From: Candidatus Methylacidiphilum fumarolicum
GTDB lineage: Bacteria > Verrucomicrobiota > Verrucomicrobiia > Methylacidiphilales > Methylacidiphilaceae
Direction: 5' to 3'
NCBI RefSeq assembly: GCF_949774925.1
Contig: NZ_OX458932.1
Coordinates: 620,001 to 684,000 of the forward strand
DNA: 64,000 nucleotides
Shown: positions 44,370-54,909 of the stretch, piece after piece
Layout of the letters: every line of letters starts with the position of its first letter
Position numbering within the stretch: position 1 is the stretch's first letter
Made by a program: the position numbers and the translations under genes
Notes under the pieces: generated by a model
The model's input: only the letters and a program-made list of their open reading frames with translations
What the model was told of the DNA's origin: nothing
Databases searched by the model: none

Positions 44370-45857
44370 ATGGATTTCCCGCCCCTCAAGGAGTTTCTTC
44401 AGATTGCAGCTACTGCCAATGTTATCCCGTTAGTAAGAGAAATCATAGCCGATCTAGACACCCCAGTTTCGGCTTATCTTAAAATTTCATATGCTTCTCG
44501 ATACTCTTTCCTTTTTGAATCTGCTGACCGTGGAAAATTTGGACGTTATTCCTATCTTGGCGCTGATCCCTATTTTATCATTAGTGCTTATGGCAGAAAG
44601 ATCACCATAGAATATCGAGACGGGAAAAAAGTGGAATTTTGGACCGATTCCAATCCGTTAAACGAACTAAAAAAAATGATGGAGCCTTACAAGGCGTTCC
44701 CTATTCCTCAACTGCCAGATTTTTTTGGGGGACTAGTGGGTTATTTGGGATACGAAATGGTTCACTTTTTTGAGCCATCGGTTCCGAGAGCTCGAAAAGA
44801 CGACTTAGGAGTTCCTGATCTTTGTTTTCTTCTAGCCGACACATTAATCATTTTTGATCATCAAGAAAGAAGAATGTTTCTTATTGCCAATGCCATAATC
44901 GAAAACAATCCCTTGGATGCCTATGAAAAAGTAAAGAGAAAATTAGACGATCTCCAAGAGGCTCTCTCCAAACTGTTATATCACCCTCTTTTTTTGAAGA
45001 ATCCGGACTGTGGATATGAACTGCCACTAGAAGTCAATATGACAAAGGAAGAATACATTTCGATGACTGAAAAAATGCAGGAATATATTAGGGCCGGAGA
45101 TATTTTTCAGGTCGTCCCTTCCCAAAGATGGCATACCCCATGTAAAAGGGATCCTATAGATGTTTATAGAGCCTTAAGATTAATTAATCCTTCTCCTTAT
45201 ATGTTTTGCTTAAAATTTAAGGATTTTTCTTTAGTAGGTTCCTCTCCAGAAGTCCATGTTCGGTTTGACAAGCGGAAAGTCTATGTGAGACCTATTGCCG
45301 GAACAAGGCCTAGGGGACAAAATTCTCCTGAAGAAGAAGCAAAGATTGTTGAGGAGCTCATAAATGACCCGAAGGAAAAAGCCGAGCATATCATGCTTGT
45401 TGATTTAGCTCGCAATGATATTGGAAGGGTCTGTGCTTTTAATTCGATCATTGTCAAAGAACTTATGGTTATTGAAAAATACAGTCATGTGATCCATATG
45501 GTTTCTTCTGTTGAAGGAATAGCTCGCGAAGGAATATCTCCTTTTGACGTTTTAGAGGCAACCTTTCCTGCAGGAACTGTAACAGGAGCACCTAAAGTCA
45601 GGGCCATGCAAATCATATCTCAATTAGAACCTACTTGCAGAGGACCTTATGCGGGCATTGTGGGATGTTTAAGCTTTTCTGGCTATTTGGACAGCTGTAT
45701 AGCCATTAGAACCATTTTGATAAAAAATGGGTATGCGTATCTTCAAGCTGGAGGCGGTCTAGTTGCAGATAGTACTCCTATTGGGGAATACCTTGAATCT
45801 TCGAATAAAGCAAAAGCGGGTATGAAAGCCCTTGCTTTAGTAGAGTCTTTTCTGTAG
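44370..45857 (+). CDS. trpE: Anthranilate synthase component I
   Basis: TrpE makes anthranilate from chorismate using ammonia supplied by TrpG, the first step to tryptophan. The chorismate-binding core is clear: DIFQVVPSQRW, INPSPYMFCLKF, YVRPIAGTRPRG, ATFPAGTVTGAPKVRAM and GYLDSCIAIRT. The N-terminal feedback domain reads SYASRYSFLFESADRGKFGRYS (seen in parts), carrying the LLES-like element. At 495 residues the length is normal. trpG follows 6 nt after its stop. Confidence 0.96.
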   Translation: MDFPPLKEFLQIAATANVIPLVREIIADLDTPVSAYLKISYASRYSFLFESADRGKFGRYSYLGADPYFIISAYGRKITIEYRDGKKVEFWTDSNPLNELKKMMEPYKAFPIPQLPDFFGGLVGYLGYEMVHFFEPSVPRARKDDLGVPDLCFLLADTLIIFDHQERRMFLIANAIIENNPLDAYEKVKRKLDDLQEALSKLLYHPLFLKNPDCGYELPLEVNMTKEEYISMTEKMQEYIRAGDIFQVVPSQRWHTPCKRDPIDVYRALRLINPSPYMFCLKFKDFSLVGSSPEVHVRFDKRKVYVRPIAGTRPRGQNSPEEEAKIVEELINDPKEKAEHIMLVDLARNDIGRVCAFNSIIVKELMVIEKYSHVIHMVSSVEGIAREGISPFDVLEATFPAGTVTGAPKVRAMQIISQLEPTCRGPYAGIVGCLSFSGYLDSCIAIRTILIKNGYAYLQAGGGLVADSTPIGEYLESSNKAKAGMKALALVESFL

Positions 45858-45887
45858 GATAGGATGTCTTTAGAAGCCTTGGATTTT

Positions 45888-46469
45888 ATGCTTCTTGTCA
45901 TCGATAACTACGATTCGTTTACTTACAATCTTGTACAGTATTTTGGAGAGCTTGGGATCGAGCCGACCGTTTATAGAAATGATCAGATCAGCGTAGAAGC
46001 AGTCGCAGCCCTTTCTCCCCAGTTTATTGTCATATCGCCTGGTCCTAAAGGTCCTGCCGATGCAGGAATATCTTGTGAGATTATTGATCGATTAGGTCCA
46101 TTTATTCCTATTCTTGGGGTCTGTCTAGGGCATCAATGCATTGGGCATGTGTATGGCGCAAAGGTAGTAAGGGCTAAGAAACTAATGCATGGGAAAACCT
46201 CTTTCATTCATCATAACGGAGAGGGGATTTTTTGGAGTTTGCCTAATCCATTTGAAGCCACCCGATACCATTCATTGATTGTAGAAAAAGAGAGTATACC
46301 ATCTTGTCTTCACATTACTGCCTGGACAGAAGATGATGAAGTGATGGGCTTATCTCATGAAAAATATCCTGTATTTGGAGTTCAATTTCATCCAGAATCC
46401 ATTTTGACAAGAGAAGGAAAAAGAATTTTAAAAAACTTTTTATCCATTAGAAAACAACATATTTTTTAA
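45888..46469 (+). CDS. trpG: Anthranilate synthase component II / PabA glutaminase
   Basis: A 193-residue class I glutamine amidotransferase. The start [19 protein letters not shown] matches TrpG/PabA; I chose ATG 45888 over 45864, which adds 8 residues. The nucleophile motif is [10 protein letters not shown] (Cys), and VQFHPESI holds the catalytic His and Glu. It delivers ammonia to TrpE, or to PabB for folate. The remaining trp genes are not in the window. Confidence 0.94.
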   Translation: MLLVIDNYDSFTYNLVQYFGELGIEPTVYRNDQISVEAVAALSPQFIVISPGPKGPADAGISCEIIDRLGPFIPILGVCLGHQCIGHVYGAKVVRAKKLMHGKTSFIHHNGEGIFWSLPNPFEATRYHSLIVEKESIPSCLHITAWTEDDEVMGLSHEKYPVFGVQFHPESILTREGKRILKNFLSIRKQHIF

Positions 46470-46495
46470 TTTCTCATTTTAATCTTAGAAAGATC

Positions 46496-47752
46496 ATGGA
46501 ATTTCTTCTTTCCGATCCTACTTTTGCAATGGCCTGTGAGCAGTTCCATAGAGTTGCCAGTTTTTTAGGGTTACCAGAAAAGACTAGAGAAATCATCAAA
46601 TGGCCTCAACGATCTCTTACTGTTAGCTTTCCAGTTAAAATGGACAATGGAACTATTCGCATGTTTGTAGGCTATAGGGTGCAACATCATCTTGCTTTAG
46701 GTCCAACAAAAGGAGGCATACGGTTTGATCCCGACGTCACGTTAGGAGAAATATCGGCTTTAGCAATGTGGATGAGCTGGAAATGCGCCTTAGTTGGTTT
46801 GCCCTTTGGTGGAGCCAAAGGCGGAGTAGCCTGTAAGCCAAGCGAAATGAGCAAAAAAGAACTCGAAGGTTTGACTAGAAGATATACGCAAGAGCTGATC
46901 CCTTTTATTGGCCCACAGAAAGATATTCCCGCACCGGACATTGGAACGAATGAACAAATAATGGCATGGATGATGGATACATATTCAATGCAGGTAGGAT
47001 ATACAGCCCCTGGGGTTGTTACCGGCAAACCGGTGACAATTGGTGGGTCCCTTGGAAGAAGAGAAGCTACAGGAAGAGGAGTGGCTTTTCTTGTCAAAAA
47101 AGTGAGCGAAATTTTAAAAATGCCTAATCCTCTTCGGATCATTGTCCAAGGTTTTGGCAATGTGGGATCCGTTAGTGTTAGACAACTAGTTGAGCAAGGA
47201 GCGGTCCTCATCGGTGTTTCTGATTTAAGTGGGGCGCTTTATAATCCTAAAGGAATAAATTGTGCCCATCTGTGTGCCTATAAAGAAAAAACAGGCATGT
47301 TGGCAGGATTTCCGGAAGCGGATCCAATTGATGGTTTCGATTTGCTTTGCCAACGCTGTGATGTGTTAATCCCAGCAGCCAAAGAAAGAGTGATAACCAA
47401 AAAAAATGCTGAAAAATTACAATGCCGTATATTAGCTGAAGGAGCAAATGGTCCGACAACACCAGAAGCTGATAAAATATTGGAAGAAAGAAAGGATATC
47501 TTTGTCATACCGGATATTTTGTGCAATTCAGGAGGTGTAATTGTGAGTTATTTTGAATGGGTACAAGATATGCAAAGCTATTTTTGGTCGGAAAGAGAAG
47601 TTTTTGATGCTCTCTATCGAATTCTCTCTGCAACGTTGCATTCTATTATGAAATTTTCTCATGAAAGAAAAGTCTCCACAAGAATAGCAGCTCTGTCCCT
47701 AGGCATTAAAAAAGTAGCTGAAGCTAAAGAGATGCGTGGGGTTTTCCCTTAG
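46496..47752 (+). CDS. gdhA: Glu/Leu/Phe/Val-family glutamate dehydrogenase
   Basis: A 418-residue oxidative or reductive glutamate dehydrogenase. LGPTKGGIRFDPDV and LPFGGAKGGVACKP hold the substrate and catalytic Lys residues; PAPDIGTNEQIMAWMMD follows. The coenzyme domain has IVQGFGNVGSVSVRQLVEQG, and AEGANGPTTPEAD and PDILCNSGGVIVSYFEW complete the fold. Length is that of the hexameric NAD-type enzymes of about 420 residues. It links ammonium and 2-oxoglutarate metabolism. It follows trpG by 26 nt. Confidence 0.94.
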   Translation: MEFLLSDPTFAMACEQFHRVASFLGLPEKTREIIKWPQRSLTVSFPVKMDNGTIRMFVGYRVQHHLALGPTKGGIRFDPDVTLGEISALAMWMSWKCALVGLPFGGAKGGVACKPSEMSKKELEGLTRRYTQELIPFIGPQKDIPAPDIGTNEQIMAWMMDTYSMQVGYTAPGVVTGKPVTIGGSLGRREATGRGVAFLVKKVSEILKMPNPLRIIVQGFGNVGSVSVRQLVEQGAVLIGVSDLSGALYNPKGINCAHLCAYKEKTGMLAGFPEADPIDGFDLLCQRCDVLIPAAKERVITKKNAEKLQCRILAEGANGPTTPEADKILEERKDIFVIPDILCNSGGVIVSYFEWVQDMQSYFWSEREVFDALYRILSATLHSIMKFSHERKVSTRIAALSLGIKKVAEAKEMRGVFP

Positions 47753-47829
47753 ACTCAATTCACATTGGGAATTCGAACTGTTTTTTAAATAGGCGATTGA
47801 GAGAATTGTCCTACAACTTCTAGCTTTCG

Positions 47830-48786
47830 ATGCTACACTTTTCTTTTGCTCCTCTTTCGTATATGGCTCGATTGAATATTTTGAAAACAAGCAAGATGAT
47901 CCACGCTTTGTTTTGTTTTTTGCTTTTTTCTTTGTTGGCAATGCCACAGGGAGTAAGCCAAGAGGCTCTAAATAACGAAGCTAAGACCCAGTCGGCGAAT
48001 AATTATGTAAGGAATTCTGGGGGAGGGGAAGCTTCCGTATCCCAACCTGCCGAGCCTGTGTTGCGTGGTGCGATGGTGAAACTAACGGATTTTGGATCTG
48101 ATGATGTGGGCTATCTTTCGATTCCAGATCAAGAGCCCAAAGGGGGTGTGGTACTTGTCCCAGGGATTTGGGGGTTAAGTCAAGGCATAAAATTCCTCGC
48201 AGACCATTTTTCAAAAGATGGGTATGTGGCTTTAGTTGTGGATCTTTTTAACGGTATTGTTCCGAAGGATAGCTCCTCTGCTGCTGATTTAAGAAGATTT
48301 GTTAGGGAAGAATCTGCTTTGAACGTTATAGCAGCTGCTGTCCGGTTTCTTCATGAAAGTCCTAGATTTCACACGACAAAGGTAGGAGTGGTTGGATGGG
48401 ATATCGGTGGGGAATACACATTAGAAGCGGCGATCAATGTAAAAGGAATAAACGCTGTAGTCATTTACTACGGAGAAGTGAATCTTGAAAAAAGAAAACT
48501 TTCCAAACTTCGAGTCCCAGTGTGCTACTTTTATGCTGAAAAGGATCAAACGGTTTCGAAAGAAAAAATCATTCATTTTGTCAATGCTATGGAGGAGGAA
48601 AAAAAACCACTCTCATTTTACAGTTTTGAAGCTCAACATGGCTTTGCTGATCCTGCAAGTGCAAATTACGATCCTACCACTGCCGAAGCGGCGTGGAATA
48701 TTTCAATCAATTTTTTAGAAAAAGAATTTAATGCCATTAAAAAAGAGACAGGATTCCTGGATAGGATTATCCATAGCAAAGATTAA
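47830..48786 (+). CDS. Dienelactone-hydrolase-fold protein with Asp nucleophile position
   Basis: A 318-residue secreted alpha/beta hydrolase of the dienelactone hydrolase family. A signal peptide is likely from MIHALFCFLLFSLLAMPQGVS (in-frame ATG 47896) rather than the far upstream 47830. GGVVLVPGIWGLSQGIKFLAD and YVALVVDLFNG match DLH. The nucleophile elbow reads VVGWDIGGEYTL, with Asp191 where the family has Cys; Asp239 and His270 (AQHGFADP) of the triad are kept. Asp as nucleophile is used by haloalkane dehalogenases and epoxide hydrolases of the same fold. Activity is therefore uncertain. Confidence 0.82.
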   Translation: MLHFSFAPLSYMARLNILKTSKMIHALFCFLLFSLLAMPQGVSQEALNNEAKTQSANNYVRNSGGGEASVSQPAEPVLRGAMVKLTDFGSDDVGYLSIPDQEPKGGVVLVPGIWGLSQGIKFLADHFSKDGYVALVVDLFNGIVPKDSSSAADLRRFVREESALNVIAAAVRFLHESPRFHTTKVGVVGWDIGGEYTLEAAINVKGINAVVIYYGEVNLEKRKLSKLRVPVCYFYAEKDQTVSKEKIIHFVNAMEEEKKPLSFYSFEAQHGFADPASANYDPTTAEAAWNISINFLEKEFNAIKKETGFLDRIIHSKD

Positions 48787-49213
48787 TGTAGAGGGCTTAA
48801 AAAACTCTGGGGAGCACCGGATAGCCTCTGCTTTCTGGGATTTTTACTTTAGATAGTCGATATCCCCCTTGGCTTAAGAGCTGGTTGTGACAATGGTTAC
48901 TATTGTTATTCAGCTTTTCCTCTGGAAGACACAACACTGCAAGCATTCAAGCTAATTTCCTATTCTTTGGTATCCTTTAACAGGGATTTTTTCCCCAATC
49001 ATAATTCATTAAGTTATCGGAAAATTGGGGTAGACAAGAAAAGACTCTTTCCTATATCTGACCTAAGAACTATGAGAGACTCTGAGGACTACTGCCTGTT
49101 TGGATTTTGGATACACTTCATAGGCAAGTCAAAGGAATTTAGCCAAAACTTTTAAATGCTTTTATGTTTACCTGGTCACAATGGTTTTTGTTATCTAGTA
49201 CAAATTTTTCGTA
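48787..49213 (+). other. 427-nt spacer before shc
   Basis: No gene, tRNA or IS end is recognised. A short open frame (48967-49155) has no ribosome site and no recognisable content. A weak ACAAT/ATTGT hairpin lies near 48891. Presumably the shc promoter lies here. Confidence 0.45.
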
Positions 49214-51319
49214 TTGACCCGAACAAAAAGAACAGTTATCCAACATTCCATGCATTCAGGAAGGCTTTTTTTAAAAAAGGAAAATGAGGTTGGGGACAAT
49301 AAAAAGCTTCATTCTGTCCCCCTTTCTTTAGTGGAAGAAACCTTAAATTTTCCACAAAAAGTGGAAAAGACGATTAAAAAAGCACAAAGATATCTTCTTT
49401 CTATACAAAAAGAAGATGGGCATTGGGTAGGGGAATTGTTTGTGGATGTGACGCTCGCTTGCGATTGCATTCACTTGATGCATTGGAGAGGAAAGATTGA
49501 TTATAAAAAACAGAAACGATTGGTAAAGCATATACTGGACAGGCAGCTTCCTGATGGCGGGTGGAATATTTATCCTGGAGGTCCCAGTGAAGTCAATGCC
49601 ACAGTCAAAGCCTACTTTGCCCTTAAATTAGCTGGTTTCTCTCCAGATGAACCTTTAATGGCTAAAGCACGCTCTACTATTCTTAGGCTTGGAGGAATAC
49701 CTAAGTGCATGACTTACACAAAGCTGGGGTTAGCCCTTCTAGGGGTTTATCCATGGGATCGCCTTCCTGTTATCCCCCCAGAAATTATCCTTTTCCCGAA
49801 TTGGTTCCCTTTCAATCTCTATGAAATATCGGCTTGGAGCAGGACCATGCTTGTTCCCCTATCTATTATCCATCATTTTAAGCCGACAAGAATTCTCCCT
49901 GAAAAATTGCAGCTGCATGAGCTCTTCCCCTATGGGACGGAACGTGGGAAGTTTTCCTGGCTAAAGAAAGGGGCAAAATATTTATCTAAAGAAGGTTTAT
50001 TTTTAGCTTGTGATAAATTTTTACAATATTGGGATAAGACTTCATTGAAGCCGTTTAGGAAGATGGCTATAGAAAAAGCTGAAAAATGGATATTAGAGCG
50101 TATAGCTGCCGGATCCGATGGCCTGGGAGCTATTTTCCCAGCGATGCATTATGCGATCATGGCTTTGATTGCTTTAGGATATACCGAAGACAATCCGATC
50201 CTAAAAAAGGCTATCACTGATTTTGAGTCGTTAGAAGTAGACGATCAGAAAAACGATGATTTAAGGATACAACCCTGCCTTTCTCCCCTTTGGGATACGG
50301 CCATTGGCCTAGTGGCTTTGGCTGAATCTGGTTATGAAAGAAATGCTCCACAGCTGAAGAAAGCCGCTCATTGGATAATAAACAGAGAAATAAGAATCAA
50401 AGGTGATTGGTATGTTAGAAATCCCCATCCGGAAGCTAGTGGTTGGGCTTTCGAATATAACAACATGTATTATCCAGATGTGGATGATACGCTAATGGTG
50501 CTTTTGGCCCTGCGATTGATTGATATAGATGATAAGATAAAGAAAGAAGAAGTGATGCAGCGAGCTTTACGATGGGTTATCAGTTTTCAATGTGAGAATG
50601 GAGGGTGGGCTGCTTTTGATAAAAACGTTTATAAAAAATGGCTAGAAGATATTCCCTTTGCTGATCATAATGCGATACTTGATCCTCCATGTTCAGATAT
50701 AACAGCAAGAGCTTTAGAATTATTCGGCAAAATGGGGATTAGAAAAAATGAGAAGTTTGTACAAAAAGCGATTCGTTATCTAAAAGAAACTCAAGAAAGT
50801 GACGGCTCTTGGATGGGAAGGTGGGGAGTCAATTATATTTATGGGACATGGCAGGCCTTAAGAGGATTGCAGGCGATTGGAGAAGACATGAATCAGGAAT
50901 GGATTTTAAGGGCTAGGGATTGGCTAGAGTCTTGTCAGAATGAAGATGGGGGGTGGGGAGAAACTCCAGCCTCTTATGATAATCCTCAGCTCAAAGGGAA
51001 AGGACCGAGTACGGCTTCTCAAACTGCTTGGGCTATAAGTGGCATTATGGCATGTGGAGACATTTTCAGACCAAGCATTACACGAGGAATCAAATATTTA
51101 TGTGAACGACAACTTTCTGATGGATCTTGGGCAGAAGAATTCTTAACTGGCACCGGTTTCCCTGGCGTTTTTTACTTGAAGTACGATATGTACAGAAATG
51201 CATGGCCTCTACTTGTCATTGGGGAGTATTATAGGCAATATCAACAAGCTAAAGAACGAGCTACCTATTGGGTAGATGCAACTCTTGGGTGCATGGAAAA
51301 GAGGCTTTCAGCTGTATGA
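49214..51319 (+). CDS. shc: Squalene-hopene cyclase
   Basis: The enzyme folds squalene into hopene, the base of hopanoid membrane lipids that strengthen membranes in acid and heat. The catalytic motif DVDDT is at residues 422-426. QW repeats are plain: QLPDGGWNIY, QCENGGWAAF, QESDGSW, QNEDGGWGE and QLSDGSW. GNLGAIFPAMHYAIMAL-like GLGAIFPAMHYA also fits. Length is 701 residues, in the upper normal range. The start is TTG at 49214 or ATG 49250 (MHSGRLFL). The following phosphorylase overlaps its stop, so the two are coupled. Confidence 0.95.
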   Translation: MTRTKRTVIQHSMHSGRLFLKKENEVGDNKKLHSVPLSLVEETLNFPQKVEKTIKKAQRYLLSIQKEDGHWVGELFVDVTLACDCIHLMHWRGKIDYKKQKRLVKHILDRQLPDGGWNIYPGGPSEVNATVKAYFALKLAGFSPDEPLMAKARSTILRLGGIPKCMTYTKLGLALLGVYPWDRLPVIPPEIILFPNWFPFNLYEISAWSRTMLVPLSIIHHFKPTRILPEKLQLHELFPYGTERGKFSWLKKGAKYLSKEGLFLACDKFLQYWDKTSLKPFRKMAIEKAEKWILERIAAGSDGLGAIFPAMHYAIMALIALGYTEDNPILKKAITDFESLEVDDQKNDDLRIQPCLSPLWDTAIGLVALAESGYERNAPQLKKAAHWIINREIRIKGDWYVRNPHPEASGWAFEYNNMYYPDVDDTLMVLLALRLIDIDDKIKKEEVMQRALRWVISFQCENGGWAAFDKNVYKKWLEDIPFADHNAILDPPCSDITARALELFGKMGIRKNEKFVQKAIRYLKETQESDGSWMGRWGVNYIYGTWQALRGLQAIGEDMNQEWILRARDWLESCQNEDGGWGETPASYDNPQLKGKGPSTASQTAWAISGIMACGDIFRPSITRGIKYLCERQLSDGSWAEEFLTGTGFPGVFYLKYDMYRNAWPLLVIGEYYRQYQQAKERATYWVDATLGCMEKRLSAV

Positions 51320-52011
51320 TAGCTATTGGATTTGCTATCGAACATGAAGGGAAGGAGATATTGGACCATGTTCTTAAGGAAAAAAAGGAAGTAGAAGGAC
51401 ATGTTTTTTATTTAGGAAAATATGCACACAAAACTATCTGTGGTATGGTATTGGGGATGGGAAAAAGAAAGTCTGCCCGAAGTGCCGAACTCTTATTAAG
51501 GAATTTTTCACCTTCCCTATTTATTTTAGCCGGCTATTCTGGTGCCTTGGTTCCTGCAATCCGTAAAGGAGAGGTATGCGCGGTAGAAAATTACCTCTCC
51601 GAAGAACTACGTCCTATTCTTTTAGGTCAAGGATTGCCTCTATACAAGACTGTCTGTTCTGATGTTATTGTAGCAGACCCGGAAAGCAGGTCAAAAATGG
51701 CGCAACTTTCCGCTGCTCAAATTGTCGATATGGAAACGGAAGCAGTCTATAATACCGCCCAGGCACATGGAGTGGCTTTTTGTTCGATTCGAGTTATTAG
51801 TGATGAGTATGGAGATAGACTACCAGTGGGAGCAATAATGTCTTCTTGGGATTCAGAAAAAGGGGAATCCAAACCCTTCTCTCTTATTCGTTATCTTTTG
51901 AGCCATCCTAAAGAAACCGTCCCTTTTTTTCAGTTTGTTTCTACTTTACCTAAGATTCGCAGAAAGTTGACCAAGGTAATTCTTACGCTTATTTATAATT
52001 TAGAAATATAA
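51316..52011 (+). CDS. hpnG: Hopanoid-associated nucleoside phosphorylase-like protein
   Basis: A 231-residue PNP/UDP phosphorylase-family protein. The purine-nucleoside core is GYSGALVPAIRKGEV and QIVDMETEAVYNTAQAHG, with SIRVISDEYGD. The ATG at 51316 overlaps the shc stop (ATGA), an arrangement known for hpnG, which releases the adenine of adenosylhopane to form ribosylhopane. The pairing with shc supports that role; without the other hpn genes in view (hpnH and others), the substrate is inferred. Confidence 0.82.
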   Translation: MIAIGFAIEHEGKEILDHVLKEKKEVEGHVFYLGKYAHKTICGMVLGMGKRKSARSAELLLRNFSPSLFILAGYSGALVPAIRKGEVCAVENYLSEELRPILLGQGLPLYKTVCSDVIVADPESRSKMAQLSAAQIVDMETEAVYNTAQAHGVAFCSIRVISDEYGDRLPVGAIMSSWDSEKGESKPFSLIRYLLSHPKETVPFFQFVSTLPKIRRKLTKVILTLIYNLEI

Positions 52012-52022
52012 GGAACTATATT

Positions 52023-52364
52023 ATGAACAGCATTTTTCCTTTACAGTTGAATATTACCCTTACCCCAATGGCTCTTTCAAAGATTAAAAAACTAACTGAT
52101 TCTCATCCTGGATATATGTTACGGCTTTCGGTTACAAAAGGTGGATGCGCTGGCAATGAATATCTACTAGAACTAGCCGTACCCAAGGAAAAGGATATTC
52201 GGTTACAAATAGAAGATGTTTTTGTGGCTATCGATCCAGAAAGTAGTCATTTATTAGCCGGTTCAACCATTGATTATAAAGAGGGTCTAACCCAAGGTGG
52301 ATTTAGGATCATCAATCCTCAAGCTAAATCGACTTGTGGGTGTGGTTCTTCTTTTCAGGTTTAA
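52023..52364 (+). CDS. A-type iron-sulfur carrier (HesB/IscA family)
   Basis: A 113-residue Fe-S carrier. The three cysteines that bind the cluster are visible: one in TKGGCAGNEYLL and the CxC near the end, STCGCGSSFQV. AAGGA precedes the ATG by 8 nt, 11 nt after hpnG. Such carriers deliver Fe-S clusters to apoproteins; a radical-SAM step in hopanoid synthesis (HpnH) would need such a cluster, but the link is inference from position. Confidence 0.9.
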   Translation: MNSIFPLQLNITLTPMALSKIKKLTDSHPGYMLRLSVTKGGCAGNEYLLELAVPKEKDIRLQIEDVFVAIDPESSHLLAGSTIDYKEGLTQGGFRIINPQAKSTCGCGSSFQV

Positions 52365-52412
52365 TTTCTGTTTTTTTCCTCTTAATATTTTTTAAATTTT
52401 AAACATTTTTCT

Positions 52413-54893
52413 ATGCCAGGAAGAAAAGCTTATCCTTTTGATGTTATTGAGCCAAAATGGCAACACTACTGGTTCGATAGGGAGCTTTTCAGAGCTGCAG
52501 ATCCTGGAGAAATGGGTTCAGAGAAGCCCAAGTTTTATGTCCTCGATATGTTTCCATATCCTTCTGGTAGTGGTCTTCATGTTGGCCATCTTGAAGGTTA
52601 TACCGCCTCAGACATCGTTGCCCGTTATAAAAGAATGAAGGGGTTTAATGTGCTGCATCCAATGGGTTGGGACGCTTTTGGATTGCCAGCTGAACAGCAT
52701 GCCATTTTAACGGGGACTCATCCAGCGGTAACAACCAAACAAAATATTGATAATTTTCGTCGACAGATTCAGTCCATGGGTTTTTCATACGACTGGAAGA
52801 GGGAAATCAACACAACTGATCCCTCTTATTATAAATGGACGCAGTGGATTTTTAAAAGGCTTTTCGAAAAAGGCTTGGCTTATGTCGCTGAAGCTCCTGT
52901 GTGGTATTGTCCAAAGCTTAAAACAGTTCTTGCTAATGAGGAAATTGTTCATACCCCTGAAGGTCCACGGTCTGAAAGAGGGAATCATCCTGTTATTAAA
53001 AAACCTTTTAGACAATGGTTTTTAAAAATAACAGCCTATGCTGAGAAGCTGCTTGAAGGCTTGGAATTAGTAGAATGGCCGGAATCAATTAAAGAGATGC
53101 AGCGCCATTGGATAGGCAAAAGTGAAGGGGCAGTGGTTAAATTTTCTGTTGAAGGAAAAGATATTGAAATTGAAGTCTTTACCACAAGACCGGATACGCT
53201 TTTTGGGGTGACCTTTTTGGTCTTGGCTCCAGAAAATCCATTAGTCACTAAGTTGACAGAGAGCGGGTTCAAAGAGTTGGTGGAACAATACTGTGCCGCT
53301 ACTTCTTTAAAGACCGATTTAGAAAGAACGGAGTTATCTAAAAACAAAACTGGAGTTTGGACTGGAAGCTATGCTATCCACCCGATTACAAATGAAAAAT
53401 TGCCGATTTGGATTTCTGACTATGTGCTAATGACGTACGGAACAGGCGCTATCATGGCTGTTCCTGCCCATGATCGGAGAGACTACGACTTTGCCAAAAC
53501 TTTTTCTCTGCCGATAAAAAAAGTCGTTACAGCTGAAAGGATCGAGGAGGAAACTGACTGTTATACAGGGGAAGGTATAACAGTTCATTCTGGATTTATA
53601 TCCGGGCTTGCAACAAAGGAGGCTAAGGAGAAAATCATTCAATGGTTGGAGGAGAAAAAACTTGGGAAAAGAATGGTGCAATACAAACTAAGAGATTGGC
53701 TTTTTTCCCGTCAGAGATATTGGGGAGAACCTTTTCCTATAATATGGAAAGAAAATGCACCGATTCTAGTTCCGGATGAAGAGCTGCCGGTGTTGTTACC
53801 AGACCTTGAAGATTTTACTCCTACAGATGAAGGCATAGCACCTTTAGCTCGGAAAAAGGACTGGGTAGAATTGGGAAATGGACTAAAGAGAGAGGTGAAC
53901 ACAATGCCTCAATGGGCTGGGTCTTGTTGGTATTATTTGCGGTATTGTGATCCATCCAACAAAGAAACCCCTTTTGCAACTGAAAAGGAAAGATACTGGA
54001 TGCACCCTCACGGAGTGGATTTGTATATAGGTGGGGCTGAACATGCAGTTCTTCATCTACTTTATGCCCGGTTCTGGCATAAAGTTCTCTATGATATCGG
54101 TCTTGTTTCGACTCCAGAACCCTTTTATAAATTAGTGAACCAGGGAGTGATATTAGGAGAAGATAATCAAAAAATGTCAAAATCTAGAGGCAACATTGTT
54201 AATCCGGATGCTATCGTTCAAGAATATGGAGCGGATACGTTGCGTCTTTTCGAAATGTTTCTTGGCCCTTTACAACAGAGCAAGCCTTGGTCTTCTAAGG
54301 GATTGGAAGGGCCTCATCGCTTTCTGGCTAGGGTATGGAGACTGTTTATGGATGAAGATGGAGAAGGGTTGTGGATGCTAAGAAAAGATATTCTTGAAGA
54401 AGAGGCCCCCACTCACATTCTAAGATTACAGCATCAGACCATTGCAGGAGTCACTGAAGACATTGAAAATTTTCAATTTCATACGGCTATTGCCAAGCTT
54501 ATGACCTTTGTCAATGAGCTAACAAAAGAAAAAAAACGATGGAAAAAAGTACTCGAAGATCTTCTTTTGCTTCTGTCTCCTTTTGCTCCACATATTTGCG
54601 AAGAATTATGGCAAAAAATGGGGCATAAGGATTCCTTGGCCTACGAGCCTTGGCCAAAATATGATCCAAAGTATTTAATCGATGAAGAGATAGAACTAAT
54701 TGTGCAAATCGACGGGAAAGTGCGTGGTCGGATTATGGTCAAAAAAGGGATTGAAAAGGAAGAAGTTATAAGAAAAGCAAAGGAGACTGAGGCAATTGGG
54801 AAATGGCTTGAAAAGGCTACTATTTCAAAAGTTATCTATGTTCCAGATAAACTTCTTAATTTTGTCCTAGAAAAAAATTTAAAAAGCCAATAA
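52413..54893 (+). CDS. leuS: Leucyl-tRNA synthetase
   Basis: A class I synthetase of 826 residues. The HIGH signature is [16 protein letters not shown]; the KMSKS signature is [15 protein letters not shown]. The editing domain is shown by [18 protein letters not shown] and [20 protein letters not shown]. The anticodon-binding C-terminus ends [21 protein letters not shown] [17 protein letters not shown] and [12 protein letters not shown]. Length and domains are normal for the bacterial form. Confidence 0.98.
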   Translation: MPGRKAYPFDVIEPKWQHYWFDRELFRAADPGEMGSEKPKFYVLDMFPYPSGSGLHVGHLEGYTASDIVARYKRMKGFNVLHPMGWDAFGLPAEQHAILTGTHPAVTTKQNIDNFRRQIQSMGFSYDWKREINTTDPSYYKWTQWIFKRLFEKGLAYVAEAPVWYCPKLKTVLANEEIVHTPEGPRSERGNHPVIKKPFRQWFLKITAYAEKLLEGLELVEWPESIKEMQRHWIGKSEGAVVKFSVEGKDIEIEVFTTRPDTLFGVTFLVLAPENPLVTKLTESGFKELVEQYCAATSLKTDLERTELSKNKTGVWTGSYAIHPITNEKLPIWISDYVLMTYGTGAIMAVPAHDRRDYDFAKTFSLPIKKVVTAERIEEETDCYTGEGITVHSGFISGLATKEAKEKIIQWLEEKKLGKRMVQYKLRDWLFSRQRYWGEPFPIIWKENAPILVPDEELPVLLPDLEDFTPTDEGIAPLARKKDWVELGNGLKREVNTMPQWAGSCWYYLRYCDPSNKETPFATEKERYWMHPHGVDLYIGGAEHAVLHLLYARFWHKVLYDIGLVSTPEPFYKLVNQGVILGEDNQKMSKSRGNIVNPDAIVQEYGADTLRLFEMFLGPLQQSKPWSSKGLEGPHRFLARVWRLFMDEDGEGLWMLRKDILEEEAPTHILRLQHQTIAGVTEDIENFQFHTAIAKLMTFVNELTKEKKRWKKVLEDLLLLLSPFAPHICEELWQKMGHKDSLAYEPWPKYDPKYLIDEEIELIVQIDGKVRGRIMVKKGIEKEEVIRKAKETEAIGKWLEKATISKVIYVPDKLLNFVLEKNLKSQ

Positions 54894-54909
54894 GCGTCTT
54901 TTGAAAAAC

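Noticed and set aside
48967..49155. 62-residue ORF before shc
   Set aside because: No ribosome site and no recognisable content.
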